Shown here: piece by piece, positions 1-7,285 of the stretch
Layout: each line of letters starts with the position of its first letter
Position numbering within the stretch: the stretch's first letter is position 1
Source: JAHWJR01 sp035942035
Lineage (GTDB): Bacteria > Actinomycetota > Acidimicrobiia > Acidimicrobiales > CADCSY01
DNA: 20,564 nt
Direction: 5' to 3'
NCBI GenBank assembly: GCA_035942035.1
Contig: DASZDK010000073.1
Coordinates: 1-20,564 of the forward strand
The notes under the pieces: generated by a model
Database searches by the model: none
Told to the model about the DNA's origin: nothing
What the model saw: the letters and a program-made list of their open reading frames with translations, nothing else
Position numbers and translations under genes: made by a program

Positions 1-797
1 GCGCGATACCAGTCACCATGGCGCTCGAGCGTGAGGGCGACGTCTGGTCGGTCTGCCGAGCGGAGATACAGAGGGAGGAGGAGCTGGATGTGACCATGAT
101 GGAACTGAGGCACGGCGACGCGGTAGCTACGGCGGGCCAAGCGGATGCTGTGCTTCACGGCACCGTCGAGCGCATTGCGCGTTGCCAGTGGCACGGGTTG
201 GTGGTCGGGCTGGTTGCCATTGTTGTTGTGCGCCAGGGCACCGCCGGCATCACCGGCTGCGTGCTGCGATCGATCGAGCGGTACGCCGTCGGTGTCCACC
301 CGACCTCCCAGCTCCACCGGGAACCGATGGAGGTTGTTCCGGAGGATGTGGTCGATGTTGGGCTCGACATGGAGAGCCGGGTCGAGGACGAGCTCGCCTG
401 GGTCGCTCCAGTACGACGCCATCTCCGGCAGGGCCCGGAAGACGGTGAGGATCCGATCACCGCTGCAGGCCCAGGACGCCAGACTCCACTTCTTGTTGGT
501 CCCGGAGACCCGGCGGCTGGCGTCATAGTTCTCGTTGGTGGTGAAGACACCGAAGATCTCCGCTTGGTCCGGCGTCAGCAGACCCGTGTTGAAGCACGCC
601 CGATCCGACACCTCCGCCACCCGGCCGAGCTCGTGGACGCGAGCCAGCGTCTGGCGCACGTAGCCGTCGAGGACCGGGAGCGGGTGCTGCTGGGGCACCG
701 CCACGTAGTCCCACCGCTCACGCTCTGCTCGTGCGGCAAGATCCTCCAGCCGGGCGTCCCAGTCGGACACTTCCGCGAAAGGGAAGCTTCTGACCAT
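1..797 (-). CDS. DUF3825-type protein, 3' end beyond the window
   Basis: An open frame on the minus strand runs from an ATG at 797 to base 1 without a stop (about 265 codons), so the C-terminus is missing. It contains the pattern I associate with DUF3825: FNTGLLTPDQAEIFG near residues 70-85, LPEMASYW near 130, an NIDHILRNN...RFP block near 155-170, then ALDGAVKHSIRLARRSYR and AVPQFHHG...QLLLPLYL, ending in ALTLERHGDWYR. Other members continue with a tyrosine- and asparagine-containing block that would lie just outside. The function of DUF3825 is not established; in some proteins it accompanies NYN nuclease or OST-HTH RNA-binding domains, but I see none here. The region at residues 175-215 is rich in Asn, His and Gln and looks like a variable insert. 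An in-frame ATG at 836 would add 13 residues; neither start has a clear ribosome-binding site. Frame and family are well supported; the start is uncertain. Confidence 0.75.
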   Translation of the reverse strand, partial: MVRSFPFAEVSDWDARLEDLAARAERERWDYVAVPQQHPLPVLDGYVRQTLARVHELGRVAEVSDRACFNTGLLTPDQAEIFGVFTTNENYDASRRVSGTNKKWSLASWACSGDRILTVFRALPEMASYWSDPGELVLDPALHVEPNIDHILRNNLHRFPVELGGRVDTDGVPLDRSQHAAGDAGGALAHNNNGNQPDHQPVPLATRNALDGAVKHSIRLARRSYRVAVPQFHHGHIQLLLPLYLRSADRPDVALTLERHGDWYR

Positions 798-882
798 CGT
801 GGTGCAACGGCTGGTGATCGGAGGAGCAGGGATCATGCTCTGTCGGGTTTCGGAACTCCGCCTGCCGCCCTTGAGGCCCGCC

Positions 883-2124
883 TCACGCCCGACCGAGGGC
901 GTCGGCCACGGTGTGCAGCACCAAGCCGGCGAGGCCGCCGACCACGGTGCCGTTGATGCGGATGAACTGCAGGTCCCGGCCGAGGAGCAGCTCGAGCCGG
1001 GTGGAGGTCTCGTCGGCGTCCCAACCGGCCATGGTGGCGCTCACGAGCGACGAGATCTCGTCCCGGTGGCGCTCGACGGCGGAGCTGACCGCGGTCTCGG
1101 CGGCCGCGGTGATCCGCTCCTGCAGGGCGGGGTCGTCGGCCAGGCGGTGGCCGACGGCCAGCACCGCCTCGGCGACCCGCATGCGCAGCCGGGAGCCGGG
1201 GTCGTCACGCTGCTCGTGCAGCACCCGGCTCAGGTCGGCCCACACCGTGCGGGTCCAGCCACGGGCGTCCGGATGGTCGAGGACGCCGGTGACCGCCTCG
1301 TCGACCTTGGCTGCGGTGGCGGGGTCGTGTTGCAGCTTGGCGGCCAGCCGGAGAAGCCGGTGGTCGACGGTGGTCCGCAGCTCGTGGTCGGGATCCTCGG
1401 CCACCGACGCCAGCAACAGCCGGACGCCGTCGAGCAGCCGGTCGAAGACCCGGCCTTCGATGGCGCCGGGGAGCCACCAGGGGGACGACTCGGCGAACCG
1501 CTGGCGAAGGGGCTCACGCTGCTCGTCGAGAAGGGTGACGGCACCGCGGAGCCCGGCGTCGACGAGCGGACGGTGTCGCTGGTCACCGACGGCCGCCTCC
1601 AGCGCCCGACCGGCGATCCGGCCGAACGGGACCGACCGCACCGCCTGGTCGATCTCGTCGTGCAGGAGCCGGTGGAGGTCGTCGTCGCCCACCAGGTCGA
1701 CGGCGCCGACCAGCCCGTCCACCACCGTGCCGGCGACGGTCTCGGACGTACCTGGCTCGGTGAGCCAGGTCGCCGTCCGGCGTGCCACCTGGGCGGCGCG
1801 GACCCGCTCGGCGATGACGGCGGGGCTGAGGAAGTTGTCCCGCACGAAGGCGCCGAGCGTCTCGGCGAACTGGTCCTTGCGCCGGCGGATGATGGCGGTG
1901 TGGGGGATGGGGATGCCCAGCGGGTGGCGGAACAGCGCCGTCACCGCGAACCAGTCGGCCAGGCCACCGACCATCGAGCCCTCGGCAGTGGCGATGGCGT
2001 AGCCAACCCACGCCGCCTCCGACGGCTGGACCGCCAGGGCCACGAAGACGACGGACACCGCCACCAACAACCCGGTGGCCCGCCGCTTCATCTGCCCCAG
2101 TTGTGCTGCCCGCTCCTCCTCCAT
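883..2124 (-). CDS. DUF445 family membrane protein
   Basis: Predicted protein of 413 residues from an ATG at 2124. An N-terminal membrane segment (about residues 17-35) is followed by the conserved DUF445 block GGLADWFAVTALFRHP and LGIPIPHTAIIRRRKDQF (about 52-85). A long, mostly helical soluble region follows, and a second hydrophobic segment closes the protein (INGTVVGGLAGLVLH). This N-terminal plus C-terminal membrane layout is typical of the family (for example YjiN of Escherichia coli). Its biochemical role is unknown; an envelope-spanning or scaffold function is only a suggestion. The open frame extends upstream to 2271, but that part is low-complexity and lacks family similarity. A shorter start at 2091 is also possible. 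It follows the metal ABC permease by 70 bases on the same strand and could be read through from it, but I see no functional link. Confidence 0.85.
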   Translation of the reverse strand: MEEERAAQLGQMKRRATGLLVAVSVVFVALAVQPSEAAWVGYAIATAEGSMVGGLADWFAVTALFRHPLGIPIPHTAIIRRRKDQFAETLGAFVRDNFLSPAVIAERVRAAQVARRTATWLTEPGTSETVAGTVVDGLVGAVDLVGDDDLHRLLHDEIDQAVRSVPFGRIAGRALEAAVGDQRHRPLVDAGLRGAVTLLDEQREPLRQRFAESSPWWLPGAIEGRVFDRLLDGVRLLLASVAEDPDHELRTTVDHRLLRLAAKLQHDPATAAKVDEAVTGVLDHPDARGWTRTVWADLSRVLHEQRDDPGSRLRMRVAEAVLAVGHRLADDPALQERITAAAETAVSSAVERHRDEISSLVSATMAGWDADETSTRLELLLGRDLQFIRINGTVVGGLAGLVLHTVADALGRA

Positions 2125-2194
2125 GGCCGACAGCGCGGGAGAGCGCCGTGGCCCCCGCGTCGAGACCGGTGGTGCGGTCACGGTCGGCGCAAGC

Positions 2195-3076
2195 TCAGCG
2201 AGGCGTGGAGGAGACGGGCACGAGCGGCGTGGTGGCGTGCCGGTCCAGGCCGGCGGTGCGCCGGCGCCCACGCCGGCCGGTGAGGGCGAACACGACGGCG
2301 AACAGGGCGGCGCCGACGAGCACGATGGTGGGGCCCGACTGGACGTCGAGGTGGTAGCTGAGGTTCATGCCCACGAAGCCGGTGACGGCGCCGATGCCGG
2401 TGGCGAGCAACAACATGCGGCTGAACGAGTCGGTGAGCATGCGGGCGACGGTGGCGGGGATGACCAGCGTGGCGGCGATGAGGGTGACGCCGAGCACCTG
2501 CATGGTGGCGAGGATGGAGCCGGCCAGGGCCAGCATCAGCAGGGCGTCGACGCGGGCGGTGCGCACACCGGACGCCTCGGCCACCTCTGGGTCGAAGGTC
2601 GTGAACAGCAGCTGCCGGTAGCCGAAGAACACCACCAGTCCCACCAGCACGGTGACGGCGAGGATGGCCCACACGTCCTCGGGCCCCACGCCCAGGATGC
2701 TCCCGAACAGGGCGGCCTCGAAGCTGCGGCCGGCCCGGCCGAAGAGGGCGAACAGGGCCAGGCCCAAGGCGAACGAGGCGGTGGTGATGACCCCGATGGC
2801 GGCGTCGGCGCCGATCACCCGGCGCCGGGTGACGCCGTTGATCATCAGGGCGGAGGCCACGCCCCACACCCCAGCGCCGAGGGCGAAGTTGACGCCGAGC
2901 AGGGCGCTGGCGGCGAAGCCGCCGAAGATGGCGTGTGACAGGCCGTGGCCGATGTAGCTCATGCCCTTGAGCACGACGTAGACGCCGACCATGCCGCACA
3001 GCGCGCCGGCGAGGGTGGCGACGATCAGCCCGTTACGGAAGAAGTCGAACTCGAGCGGGCGCAGCAGCTCCTCCAC
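2195..3076 (-). CDS. znuB: Metal (probably zinc) ABC transporter permease
   Basis: Predicted 293-residue integral membrane protein of the ABC-3 permease family, which moves Zn2+, Mn2+ or Fe2+ across the cytoplasmic membrane. The N-terminus (PLEFDFFRNGLIVATLAGAL) and the segment GVYVVLKGMSYIGHGLSHAIFGG (about residues 31-53) are hallmarks of ZnuB/TroC-type permeases, and the remainder forms about seven more hydrophobic helices. The C-terminus (about 265-293) is a basic, Arg-rich tail. The GTG start at 3076 lies one base past the stop of the ATPase gene, so translation is coupled. Order on this strand is binding protein, ATPase, permease. The divergent Fur-family gene supports a zinc role, but manganese cannot be excluded from sequence alone. 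Confidence 0.9.
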   Translation of the reverse strand: MEELLRPLEFDFFRNGLIVATLAGALCGMVGVYVVLKGMSYIGHGLSHAIFGGFAASALLGVNFALGAGVWGVASALMINGVTRRRVIGADAAIGVITTASFALGLALFALFGRAGRSFEAALFGSILGVGPEDVWAILAVTVLVGLVVFFGYRQLLFTTFDPEVAEASGVRTARVDALLMLALAGSILATMQVLGVTLIAATLVIPATVARMLTDSFSRMLLLATGIGAVTGFVGMNLSYHLDVQSGPTIVLVGAALFAVVFALTGRRGRRRTAGLDRHATTPLVPVSSTPR

Positions 3077-3077
3077 C

Positions 3078-3872
3078 TCAGGCTCCTGTCTTCCGGAGCC
3101 GCACCACGTTGTCGGCAGGGGCGTACCGGTCGAGCACCACCGGCATCCCGGCGTGCTCGAGGATCTCCATCTTCGCCCCGTAGGTGCGCTCCAGTACGTC
3201 CGGGGTCAGCACCTGGCGGGGGCTGCCCTCGCCCAGGACCTCGGTGTTCAGGCACACGACGTGGGGCAGGTGGGCGGCCATGCCGTTGAGGTCGTGGGTG
3301 GTGAGCACGATGGCCAGCCCGTCGCCGTGCAGGTCCTCGAGGAGGTGGAGCACGTCGTGGCGGGTGCGGACGTCGACGCCGGAGGTGGGCTCGTCCATGA
3401 GCAGCAGCTCCGGCGCGCCCAGCAGGGCCCGGGCGATGAACACTCGCTGCTGCTGGCCCCCTGAGAGGTCACGGATGTGACGCGCCGCCAGCTCCTCGAT
3501 GCCGAGACGACCGAGGATCCTCCGCACTTCGGCCTGCTCGCTGCGGCTGCGCCAGGGGAGGACCCGTCCGTGGGTCCGAGCCATGAGGACGCACTCGCTC
3601 ACCGTGACGGGAAAGCTCCAGTCGACCGCCTCGACCTGGGGCACGTAGCCCACACGGAGGCCCGGGCGGCGCCACACCGTCCCGGCGCTGGGCTCCACGC
3701 TGCCCAGCAGCACCCGCAGCAGGGTGGTCTTGCCCGATCCGGACGGCCCCACGATCCCGCTGAACTGCCGGGCGGTGACGGCCAGGTCGACGCCCGCCAG
3801 CACCGGGTCGCCGCCGTAGCTGGCACTGACGCCGGCCAGGCGCACCAGCTCGGTGGCACTCGAAGGCGTCAC
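3078..3872 (-). CDS. znuC: Metal (probably zinc) ABC transporter ATP-binding protein
   Basis: Predicted 264-residue cytoplasmic ATPase that powers the metal importer. Visible ABC motifs in order: Walker A GPSGSGKT (about 42-49), Q-loop in YVPQVEAVDWSFPVTV (Q79), signature LSGGQQQR (136-143), Walker B LLLMDEPTSGVD (156-167) and H-loop TTHD (His193). The post-Q-loop VDWSFPVTV segment is typical of the zinc/manganese subfamily. I chose the GTG at 3872 because it overlaps the stop of the binding-protein gene (GTGA, 3869-3872) and the ABC domain begins about 10 residues later. The frame extends to 3992, but that part is antisense-like filler without domain similarity. The C-terminal 30 residues (LEHAGMPVVLDRYAP) extend past the core domain. 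Confidence 0.93.
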   Translation of the reverse strand: MTPSSATELVRLAGVSASYGGDPVLAGVDLAVTARQFSGIVGPSGSGKTTLLRVLLGSVEPSAGTVWRRPGLRVGYVPQVEAVDWSFPVTVSECVLMARTHGRVLPWRSRSEQAEVRRILGRLGIEELAARHIRDLSGGQQQRVFIARALLGAPELLLMDEPTSGVDVRTRHDVLHLLEDLHGDGLAIVLTTHDLNGMAAHLPHVVCLNTEVLGEGSPRQVLTPDVLERTYGAKMEILEHAGMPVVLDRYAPADNVVRLRKTGA

Positions 3873-4882
3873 TGGGGGTACCTCGCCGTGTCCGGCGCCA
3901 CCGTGCGCAACTCGACCGCCTCCAGGGCGGAGGCGTCGCCGCCGAGGGCCTCGGTCATGGTGATGTAGTTGAACCGCATGAGGCCGAGCCACGAGTGCTC
4001 GGGGTCGCCCGGGTCGCCGGGGAGGTCGTCGTCACGAAGCTCGTCGACGTAGCGGACCCCCGTCTCCCGGCCGATCTGCTCGAGCACCGGGCTGGGGAAC
4101 ACCTCGGAGCCGAAGATGGCCCGGACACCCCGCTCCTCGATCTGATCGATCAGCTCGACCACCTCGGCCGGAGTGGGGTCCTCGAAGTCGGAGACCTGGA
4201 TGGCTCCGATGACGTCCCAGTCGTAGGTCTTTGCGAAGTAGGCGTAGGCGTCGTGGTAGGTGAGCAGCTCCCGCTGGGGGATGGTGGCGAACGACGCCCG
4301 CATGGCGGCATCGAGCTCGTCGACCAGCTCGTCGAACGCCGCGTAGTTGGCGGCGTAGTGGTCGGCGTTGCCCGGGTCGCGCCCGGACATGTCCTCCTTG
4401 ACGATCTGGGCGTAACGGCGGGCCAGCGTGGGATCGGTCCACAGGTGAGGGTTGGGCTCCCCTTCCTCCTCGGGGAAGGAGGCGTCGTAGACGTAGCGCT
4501 CCGGGGAGATCGTCTGGCCTCCCAGCTCGACCATGGCGGCGTCGGGGCGGAGATGCTGCTCGGCCAACGCCTGGACCGGCTCCTCCAGCCCCAGCCCGTT
4601 CAGGTACACCACGTCGGCCTCCGACAACAGCTCGGCCACGCTGGGGCGCGGTTCGAAGGTGTGCGAGTCGATCCCCTCCGGGACGATGCCCTGCACGTGG
4701 GCCCGGTCGCCGACGATGCCGGCGACGATGCTGGTGATGGGCGCCACCGTGGTTGCCACCTTCAACCGGTCGTCTCCTTCGGCAAAGCCCGCCTGGCCGC
4801 CGCTGGCCCCACCGCAGGACACGCCCAACAGGCCGACGACCACGGCGAGGGCCATGGCTGCGCTGGTCGTGCGCACCCTCAC
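3869..4882 (-). CDS. znuA: Metal (probably zinc) ABC transporter substrate-binding lipoprotein
   Basis: Predicted 337-residue cluster A-I (TroA/ZnuA-type) metal-binding protein. The GTG at 4882 gives a short basic N-terminus, a hydrophobic stretch and a lipobox-like GLLGVSC with Cys23, consistent with export and lipid anchoring outside the membrane. Likely metal ligands lie in DSHTFEP (His74), NPHLW (His146), LLTYHDAY (His210) and FGSEV (Glu260), the usual three His plus one acidic residue. Between His74 and His146 there is a short acidic loop (FPEEEGEPNP) instead of the long His-rich loop of many ZnuA proteins, so Mn2+ or another metal remains possible. The frame continues to 5080 but overlaps the divergent Fur-family gene there, so the upstream part is rejected. 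A TAGCGT box lies 7 bases before the GTG, suggesting a leaderless message. Confidence 0.9.
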   Translation of the reverse strand: MRVRTTSAAMALAVVVGLLGVSCGGASGGQAGFAEGDDRLKVATTVAPITSIVAGIVGDRAHVQGIVPEGIDSHTFEPRPSVAELLSEADVVYLNGLGLEEPVQALAEQHLRPDAAMVELGGQTISPERYVYDASFPEEEGEPNPHLWTDPTLARRYAQIVKEDMSGRDPGNADHYAANYAAFDELVDELDAAMRASFATIPQRELLTYHDAYAYFAKTYDWDVIGAIQVSDFEDPTPAEVVELIDQIEERGVRAIFGSEVFPSPVLEQIGRETGVRYVDELRDDDLPGDPGDPEHSWLGLMRFNYITMTEALGGDASALEAVELRTVAPDTARYPQ

Positions 4883-4889
4883 TGTTCGT

Positions 4890-4895
4890 ACGCTA
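4890..4895 (-). promoter_or_regulatory. Likely -10 box of the metal-transporter operon
   Basis: On the minus strand TAGCGT (TANNNT) ends 7 bases before the GTG at 4882. This spacing puts the transcription start at or next to the start codon. The box sits inside the palindrome CGCTAGCG (4891-4898). No convincing -35 hexamer is visible, which is common in GC-rich actinomycetes. Prediction only. Confidence 0.45.
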
Positions 4896-4913
4896 GCGCC
4901 AACCCGGATGCAG

Positions 4914-4930
4914 CTGCGACCAGCTCGCAG
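4914..4930. promoter_or_regulatory. Inverted repeat, candidate operator between metal transporter and Fur-family gene
   Basis: A perfect 6-5-6 inverted repeat, CTGCGA / 5 bases / TCGCAG, lies in the middle of the 79-base divergent intergenic region, between the two predicted -10 boxes. A Fur-family regulator usually controls the adjacent uptake genes and often itself, so this is the best operator candidate. It does not resemble the AT-rich Zur boxes known from other actinomycetes, so the assignment is weak. Confidence 0.3.
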
Positions 4931-4949
4931 TAGCGGCACCGGACCGGGA

Positions 4950-4955
4950 TAGCCT
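4950..4955 (+). promoter_or_regulatory. Likely -10 box of the Fur-family gene
   Basis: TAGCCT ends 6 bases before the ATG at 4962, the spacing expected for a leaderless transcript. There is no ribosome-binding site in front of the ATG, which agrees with this reading. Confidence 0.45.
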
Positions 4956-4961
4956 GTCGGG

Positions 4962-5408
4962 ATGGCGGCGGCCGACCGGTTCGAGGAGGTGCTCGCCCTC
5001 CTGCGGGCCCATGGAGGCCGGGTCACCGCCCCCCGCCGGGCCATCCTCCGGGCCCTCATCGACCACGCCGACCACCCCACCGCCGAGCAGTTGACCGCCG
5101 ACGTGCAGGTTGGCCACCCAGAGACCCACGAGTCGACCGTCTACCGCTTCCTCGACGACCTCGAGCGCCTGGGCGTGATCGACCACGTGCACCTGGGGCA
5201 CGGACCGGCCGTCTACCACTTCGCCGACGACACCCACCACCATCTCGTGTGCAAGGCCTGCGGCCTGGTGGTGGAGGTACCTGAGCGGGCGCTGGAGGGG
5301 CTTCGGCGCCGGTTGCGCAGCGACTTCGACTTCGAGATGGAACCCCGCCACTTCGCCGTGCCCGGCCGGTGCCGGGCGTGCGCAGAGTCGACGAAAGTAC
5401 CCTCGTAG
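4962..5408 (+). CDS. zur: Fur-family metalloregulator, probably Zur
   Basis: Predicted 148-residue DNA-binding repressor. The N-terminal winged helix (about 1-85) contains GGRVTAPRRAILRAL and STVYRFLDDLERLGVI, the Fur recognition-helix region. The dimerisation and metal domain has a His cluster (THHHLVC, 91-97) and two CxxC pairs, C97/C100 and C137/C140, which form the structural zinc site in this family. The gene diverges from a TroA-type metal importer, so the simplest role is zinc-dependent repression of that operon (Zur). A Mur/Mn-type role cannot be excluded. The ATG at 4962 is preceded by a TANNNT box and no Shine-Dalgarno sequence. The YHS gene starts 55 bases downstream on the same strand with no obvious promoter of its own, so read-through into the nuo-like operon is possible. 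Confidence 0.88.
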   Translation: MAAADRFEEVLALLRAHGGRVTAPRRAILRALIDHADHPTAEQLTADVQVGHPETHESTVYRFLDDLERLGVIDHVHLGHGPAVYHFADDTHHHLVCKACGLVVEVPERALEGLRRRLRSDFDFEMEPRHFAVPGRCRACAESTKVPS

Positions 5409-5416
5409 GCCTGCCC

Positions 5417-5434
5417 GGGCGTTCATCGGCGCCC
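5417..5434 (+). terminator. Weak hairpin after the Fur-family gene
   Basis: GGGCG (5417-5421) can pair with CGCCC (5430-5434) around an 8-base loop, just after the regulator stop at 5408. There is no U-tract, so termination would at best be partial. It may equally be a leader structure of the following operon. Confidence 0.2.
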
Positions 5435-5463
5435 GTCACCGTCCACCATGAAGGGGAGAAGCG

Positions 5464-5610
5464 ATGAAGGTCACCGACCCGGTCTGCGCCATGAGCATCG
5501 AGGACAGCGACGCCGTGGGCCGCGCCGAGCACGACGGCACGACCTACTACTTCTGCAGCGAGAGCTGCCAGGAGGAGTTCGTGGCCAACCCGGAGGACTA
5601 CGCCGACTGA
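5464..5610 (+). CDS. Small YHS-domain protein
   Basis: Predicted protein of only 48 residues, almost entirely a YHS domain: DPVCAMSI (6-13), a central TYYFCSESC stretch (27-35) and EEFVANPEDY at the end. Cys8, Cys31 and Cys35 match the conserved cysteines. YHS domains occur in copper ATPases and other metal-handling proteins and are thought to bind metal or act in metal transfer; the precise role here is unknown. A strong ribosome-binding sequence (AGGGGAGAAGCG) precedes the ATG. The stop overlaps the nuoA start (TGATG, 5608-5612), so it is the first gene of the translationally coupled nuo-like operon, an unusual partner that may act with that complex or with the metal genes upstream. Confidence 0.85.
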   Translation: MKVTDPVCAMSIEDSDAVGRAEHDGTTYYFCSESCQEEFVANPEDYAD

Positions 5611-5963
5611 TGGCCGCCTTCGGCGCCGCCCTGACCGTCGTCGTCGCCGGCGCCGTCGCCGTGCTCGTGACCCGCTGGCTGCGGCTGGCGCTGGGCCCCG
5701 GGGCACTGACCCCGCCGGAACAGGCCCCGTTCCTCGGTGGTGGCAGCGTGGAGACCCACGCCTGGAGCCGCTACCACGTGCGCTACTACGCCATGGCCCT
5801 GCTGTTCCTCGCCTTCGACATGGAGATGGTGTTCATGTACCCGTGGGCGGTCGTGTTCGTGGAGGAAGGCGTGATCGCCCTCATGGAGATGCTCATGTTC
5901 ATCACCATCCTCGTGCTCGGCATCCTCTACGCCTGGCGGGAGCGGGCCCTGGGGTGGGCCTGA
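5610..5963 (+). CDS. nuoA: NuoA-like subunit of a complex I-type membrane arm
   Basis: Predicted 117-residue protein with three membrane helices. The core motif ALLFLAFDMEMVFMYPWAV (about 63-81) matches NuoA/ND3 and keeps the membrane acidic residues Asp70 and Glu72. The loop between helices 1 and 2, which normally reads YECG and carries the Cys near the quinone site, is here APFLGGGSVETHAWSRYHVRYY: the Glu and Cys are missing while the flanking RF/VRFY-like part is recognisable. The start overlaps the YHS stop (TGATG). The stop overlaps the next gene by 10 bases. Family assignment is secure; the altered loop fits the loss of quinone-site features elsewhere in this operon. Confidence 0.9.
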   Translation: MAAFGAALTVVVAGAVAVLVTRWLRLALGPGALTPPEQAPFLGGGSVETHAWSRYHVRYYAMALLFLAFDMEMVFMYPWAVVFVEEGVIALMEMLMFITILVLGILYAWRERALGWA

Positions 5964-7285
5964 CCTCGGGCCTGGCCCGGCTGGCCCGGCGGGCGCCCGT
6001 ACCGGTCTTCCCGGTCGTGGGCGCCGGCGGGCGCCGTGCCGCCACCGTGCTGCCAACCCTGGACGGCATCGAGGTGGTCACCACGCCGCGGGCGGCGGTG
6101 GTGCTGCTGGTGGTCGGGCGGGTGACCCGCGCCCTGCTCGCCCCCGTGCTCGCCCTCCACGACCAGCTGCCCGGGCCCCGCGCCGCCGTCCAGTGGCGGG
6201 TCGACGGCGGCGGCGACGGGGACGGCGATGACCTCGCCGGCGTCCTGCCCGGGCTGGTCGCAGCTCCGCCGGGCGACGGCGAACAGCTCCGCCGGCTGAT
6301 GGGTGAGCTGGTGTCGGGCGCTCGCACGTCGAGCCCGCCGGCGCTCCCCCCGGTGGAGCCGGCGGCGTGGCGGGGGGTGGGGCCCTACGGCCAGGGCGGG
6401 ACGGGCATGACCGGCGGCGTGCCCTACGGACGGCCGATGCCCGGCTGGGCCGACGACCGGGACGGGCTGAAGCTCGACCAGCTGAAGCTGCGCCTCGGGC
6501 CCGCCTTCCCCCCCTTCCCGCCGGGGCTGGTGCTCGACCTCGAGGTCCAGGGCGACGTCCTGCAGACGGCGGCGGTGGGCGACAACCCGTTCGTGTCCTG
6601 GCCCGGCGACCCTCCCGTCACGGTGACCGACAGCGTCGAGTTCGCCGCCGCCCGAACCGAGGCCGTCGCCGTGGCCGACCTGGAGCTGGCCCGGGCCCGC
6701 CACCACCTGGTGTGGCTCGCCGGCGCCCTGCGCCACCACGGCCTGGCCGCCCGCGGCGAGCGGGTGCTGCGGTTGGCCTCGGGCCTCACCATCGGCGACG
6801 CTGCCGCGGTGCAGGCCCTCGCCCGCTCCGTCGTGCGATCACGGAGCCTGGCGTGGGCCACCGACGGGGTGGGCGTGATGTCCGGGGACGGGCTGCCCGC
6901 CGGGCCGGTGGCCCGGGCCGCCGGCGACGTCCGGGACGCTCGGGTGGCTGACGACGCCTACCGGGACCTCGGTTTCGAGCCGGTCACGGACGCCGGCGGT
7001 GACGCCCGTGCCCGCCTGCGCCAGCGGGTGACCGAGGTGGTCCAGGCCCTGGAGCTGGCCGAGCGGTGCGGGGACCGGCGGCGGGAGCCCGGGGGCGCGG
7101 TGGAGGGACCCCGGGGCACGCTTGCGGCCGGCGAGGGTGAGTCGACACCGTCGGCGGCCCTGCTCGAACGTCTGCCCGACCTGCTGGCCGGCCAGGAATG
7201 GGGCGACGCCGTCACCACCGTCGTCAGCCTCGATCTGGACCTCGAGGAGGCGGCCCTCGGCGCCGGTGCCCCGGTGGGCACGTGA
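5954..7285 (+). CDS. Fused, degenerate NuoB/NuoD-like protein, no Fe-S ligands
   Basis: Predicted 443-residue protein starting at GTG 5954 inside the 3' end of nuoA. Residues about 12-82 resemble NuoB: VLLVVGRVTRALLAPVLAL and HDQLPGPRAAVQW match the family pattern VAGT(V)T.KMAP...YDQMPEPRW. The N2-cluster cysteines are absent; the only cysteine in the protein is C372. Residues about 171-435 resemble NuoD (49-kDa subunit): LGPAFPPFPPG (181-191) stands where GPxHPAxHG should be, and the end shows ARARLRQRVTEVVQ, EGPRGTL (384-390), LLERLPDLLAGQEWGDAV and VVSLDLDLEE, matching EGPRG...LPxLLxG...D.VAI..SLD. Both quinone-site histidines are replaced. A Gly/Pro-rich linker (83-170, with GPYGQGGTGMTGG) joins the halves; NuoC is absent. 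It probably docks on NuoH/NuoA structurally but cannot carry electrons in the usual way. Similar degenerate NuoB/NuoD genes may occur in second nuo clusters of other actinomycetes. Confidence 0.82.
   Translation: MGLTSGLARLARRAPVPVFPVVGAGGRRAATVLPTLDGIEVVTTPRAAVVLLVVGRVTRALLAPVLALHDQLPGPRAAVQWRVDGGGDGDGDDLAGVLPGLVAAPPGDGEQLRRLMGELVSGARTSSPPALPPVEPAAWRGVGPYGQGGTGMTGGVPYGRPMPGWADDRDGLKLDQLKLRLGPAFPPFPPGLVLDLEVQGDVLQTAAVGDNPFVSWPGDPPVTVTDSVEFAAARTEAVAVADLELARARHHLVWLAGALRHHGLAARGERVLRLASGLTIGDAAAVQALARSVVRSRSLAWATDGVGVMSGDGLPAGPVARAAGDVRDARVADDAYRDLGFEPVTDAGGDARARLRQRVTEVVQALELAERCGDRRREPGGAVEGPRGTLAAGEGESTPSAALLERLPDLLAGQEWGDAVTTVVSLDLDLEEAALGAGAPVGT

Noticed and set aside
18..956. 312-residue plus-strand open frame at the left edge
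   Set aside because: Antisense to the DUF3825-type gene, whose minus-strand translation shows clear family motifs; the plus-strand translation shows none.
799..2283. 494-residue plus-strand open frame
   Set aside because: Antisense to the DUF445 gene; low-complexity Gly/Asp/Arg-rich translation without domain similarity, as expected for shadow frames in GC-rich DNA.
2075..2938. 287-residue plus-strand frame rich in Gly, Glu and His
   Set aside because: Antisense to the ABC permease; composition is that of a shadow frame, not a real metal-binding protein.
4883..5080. 66-codon upstream extension of the metal-binding protein
   Set aside because: Overlaps the divergent Fur-family gene and would place the signal peptide internally.
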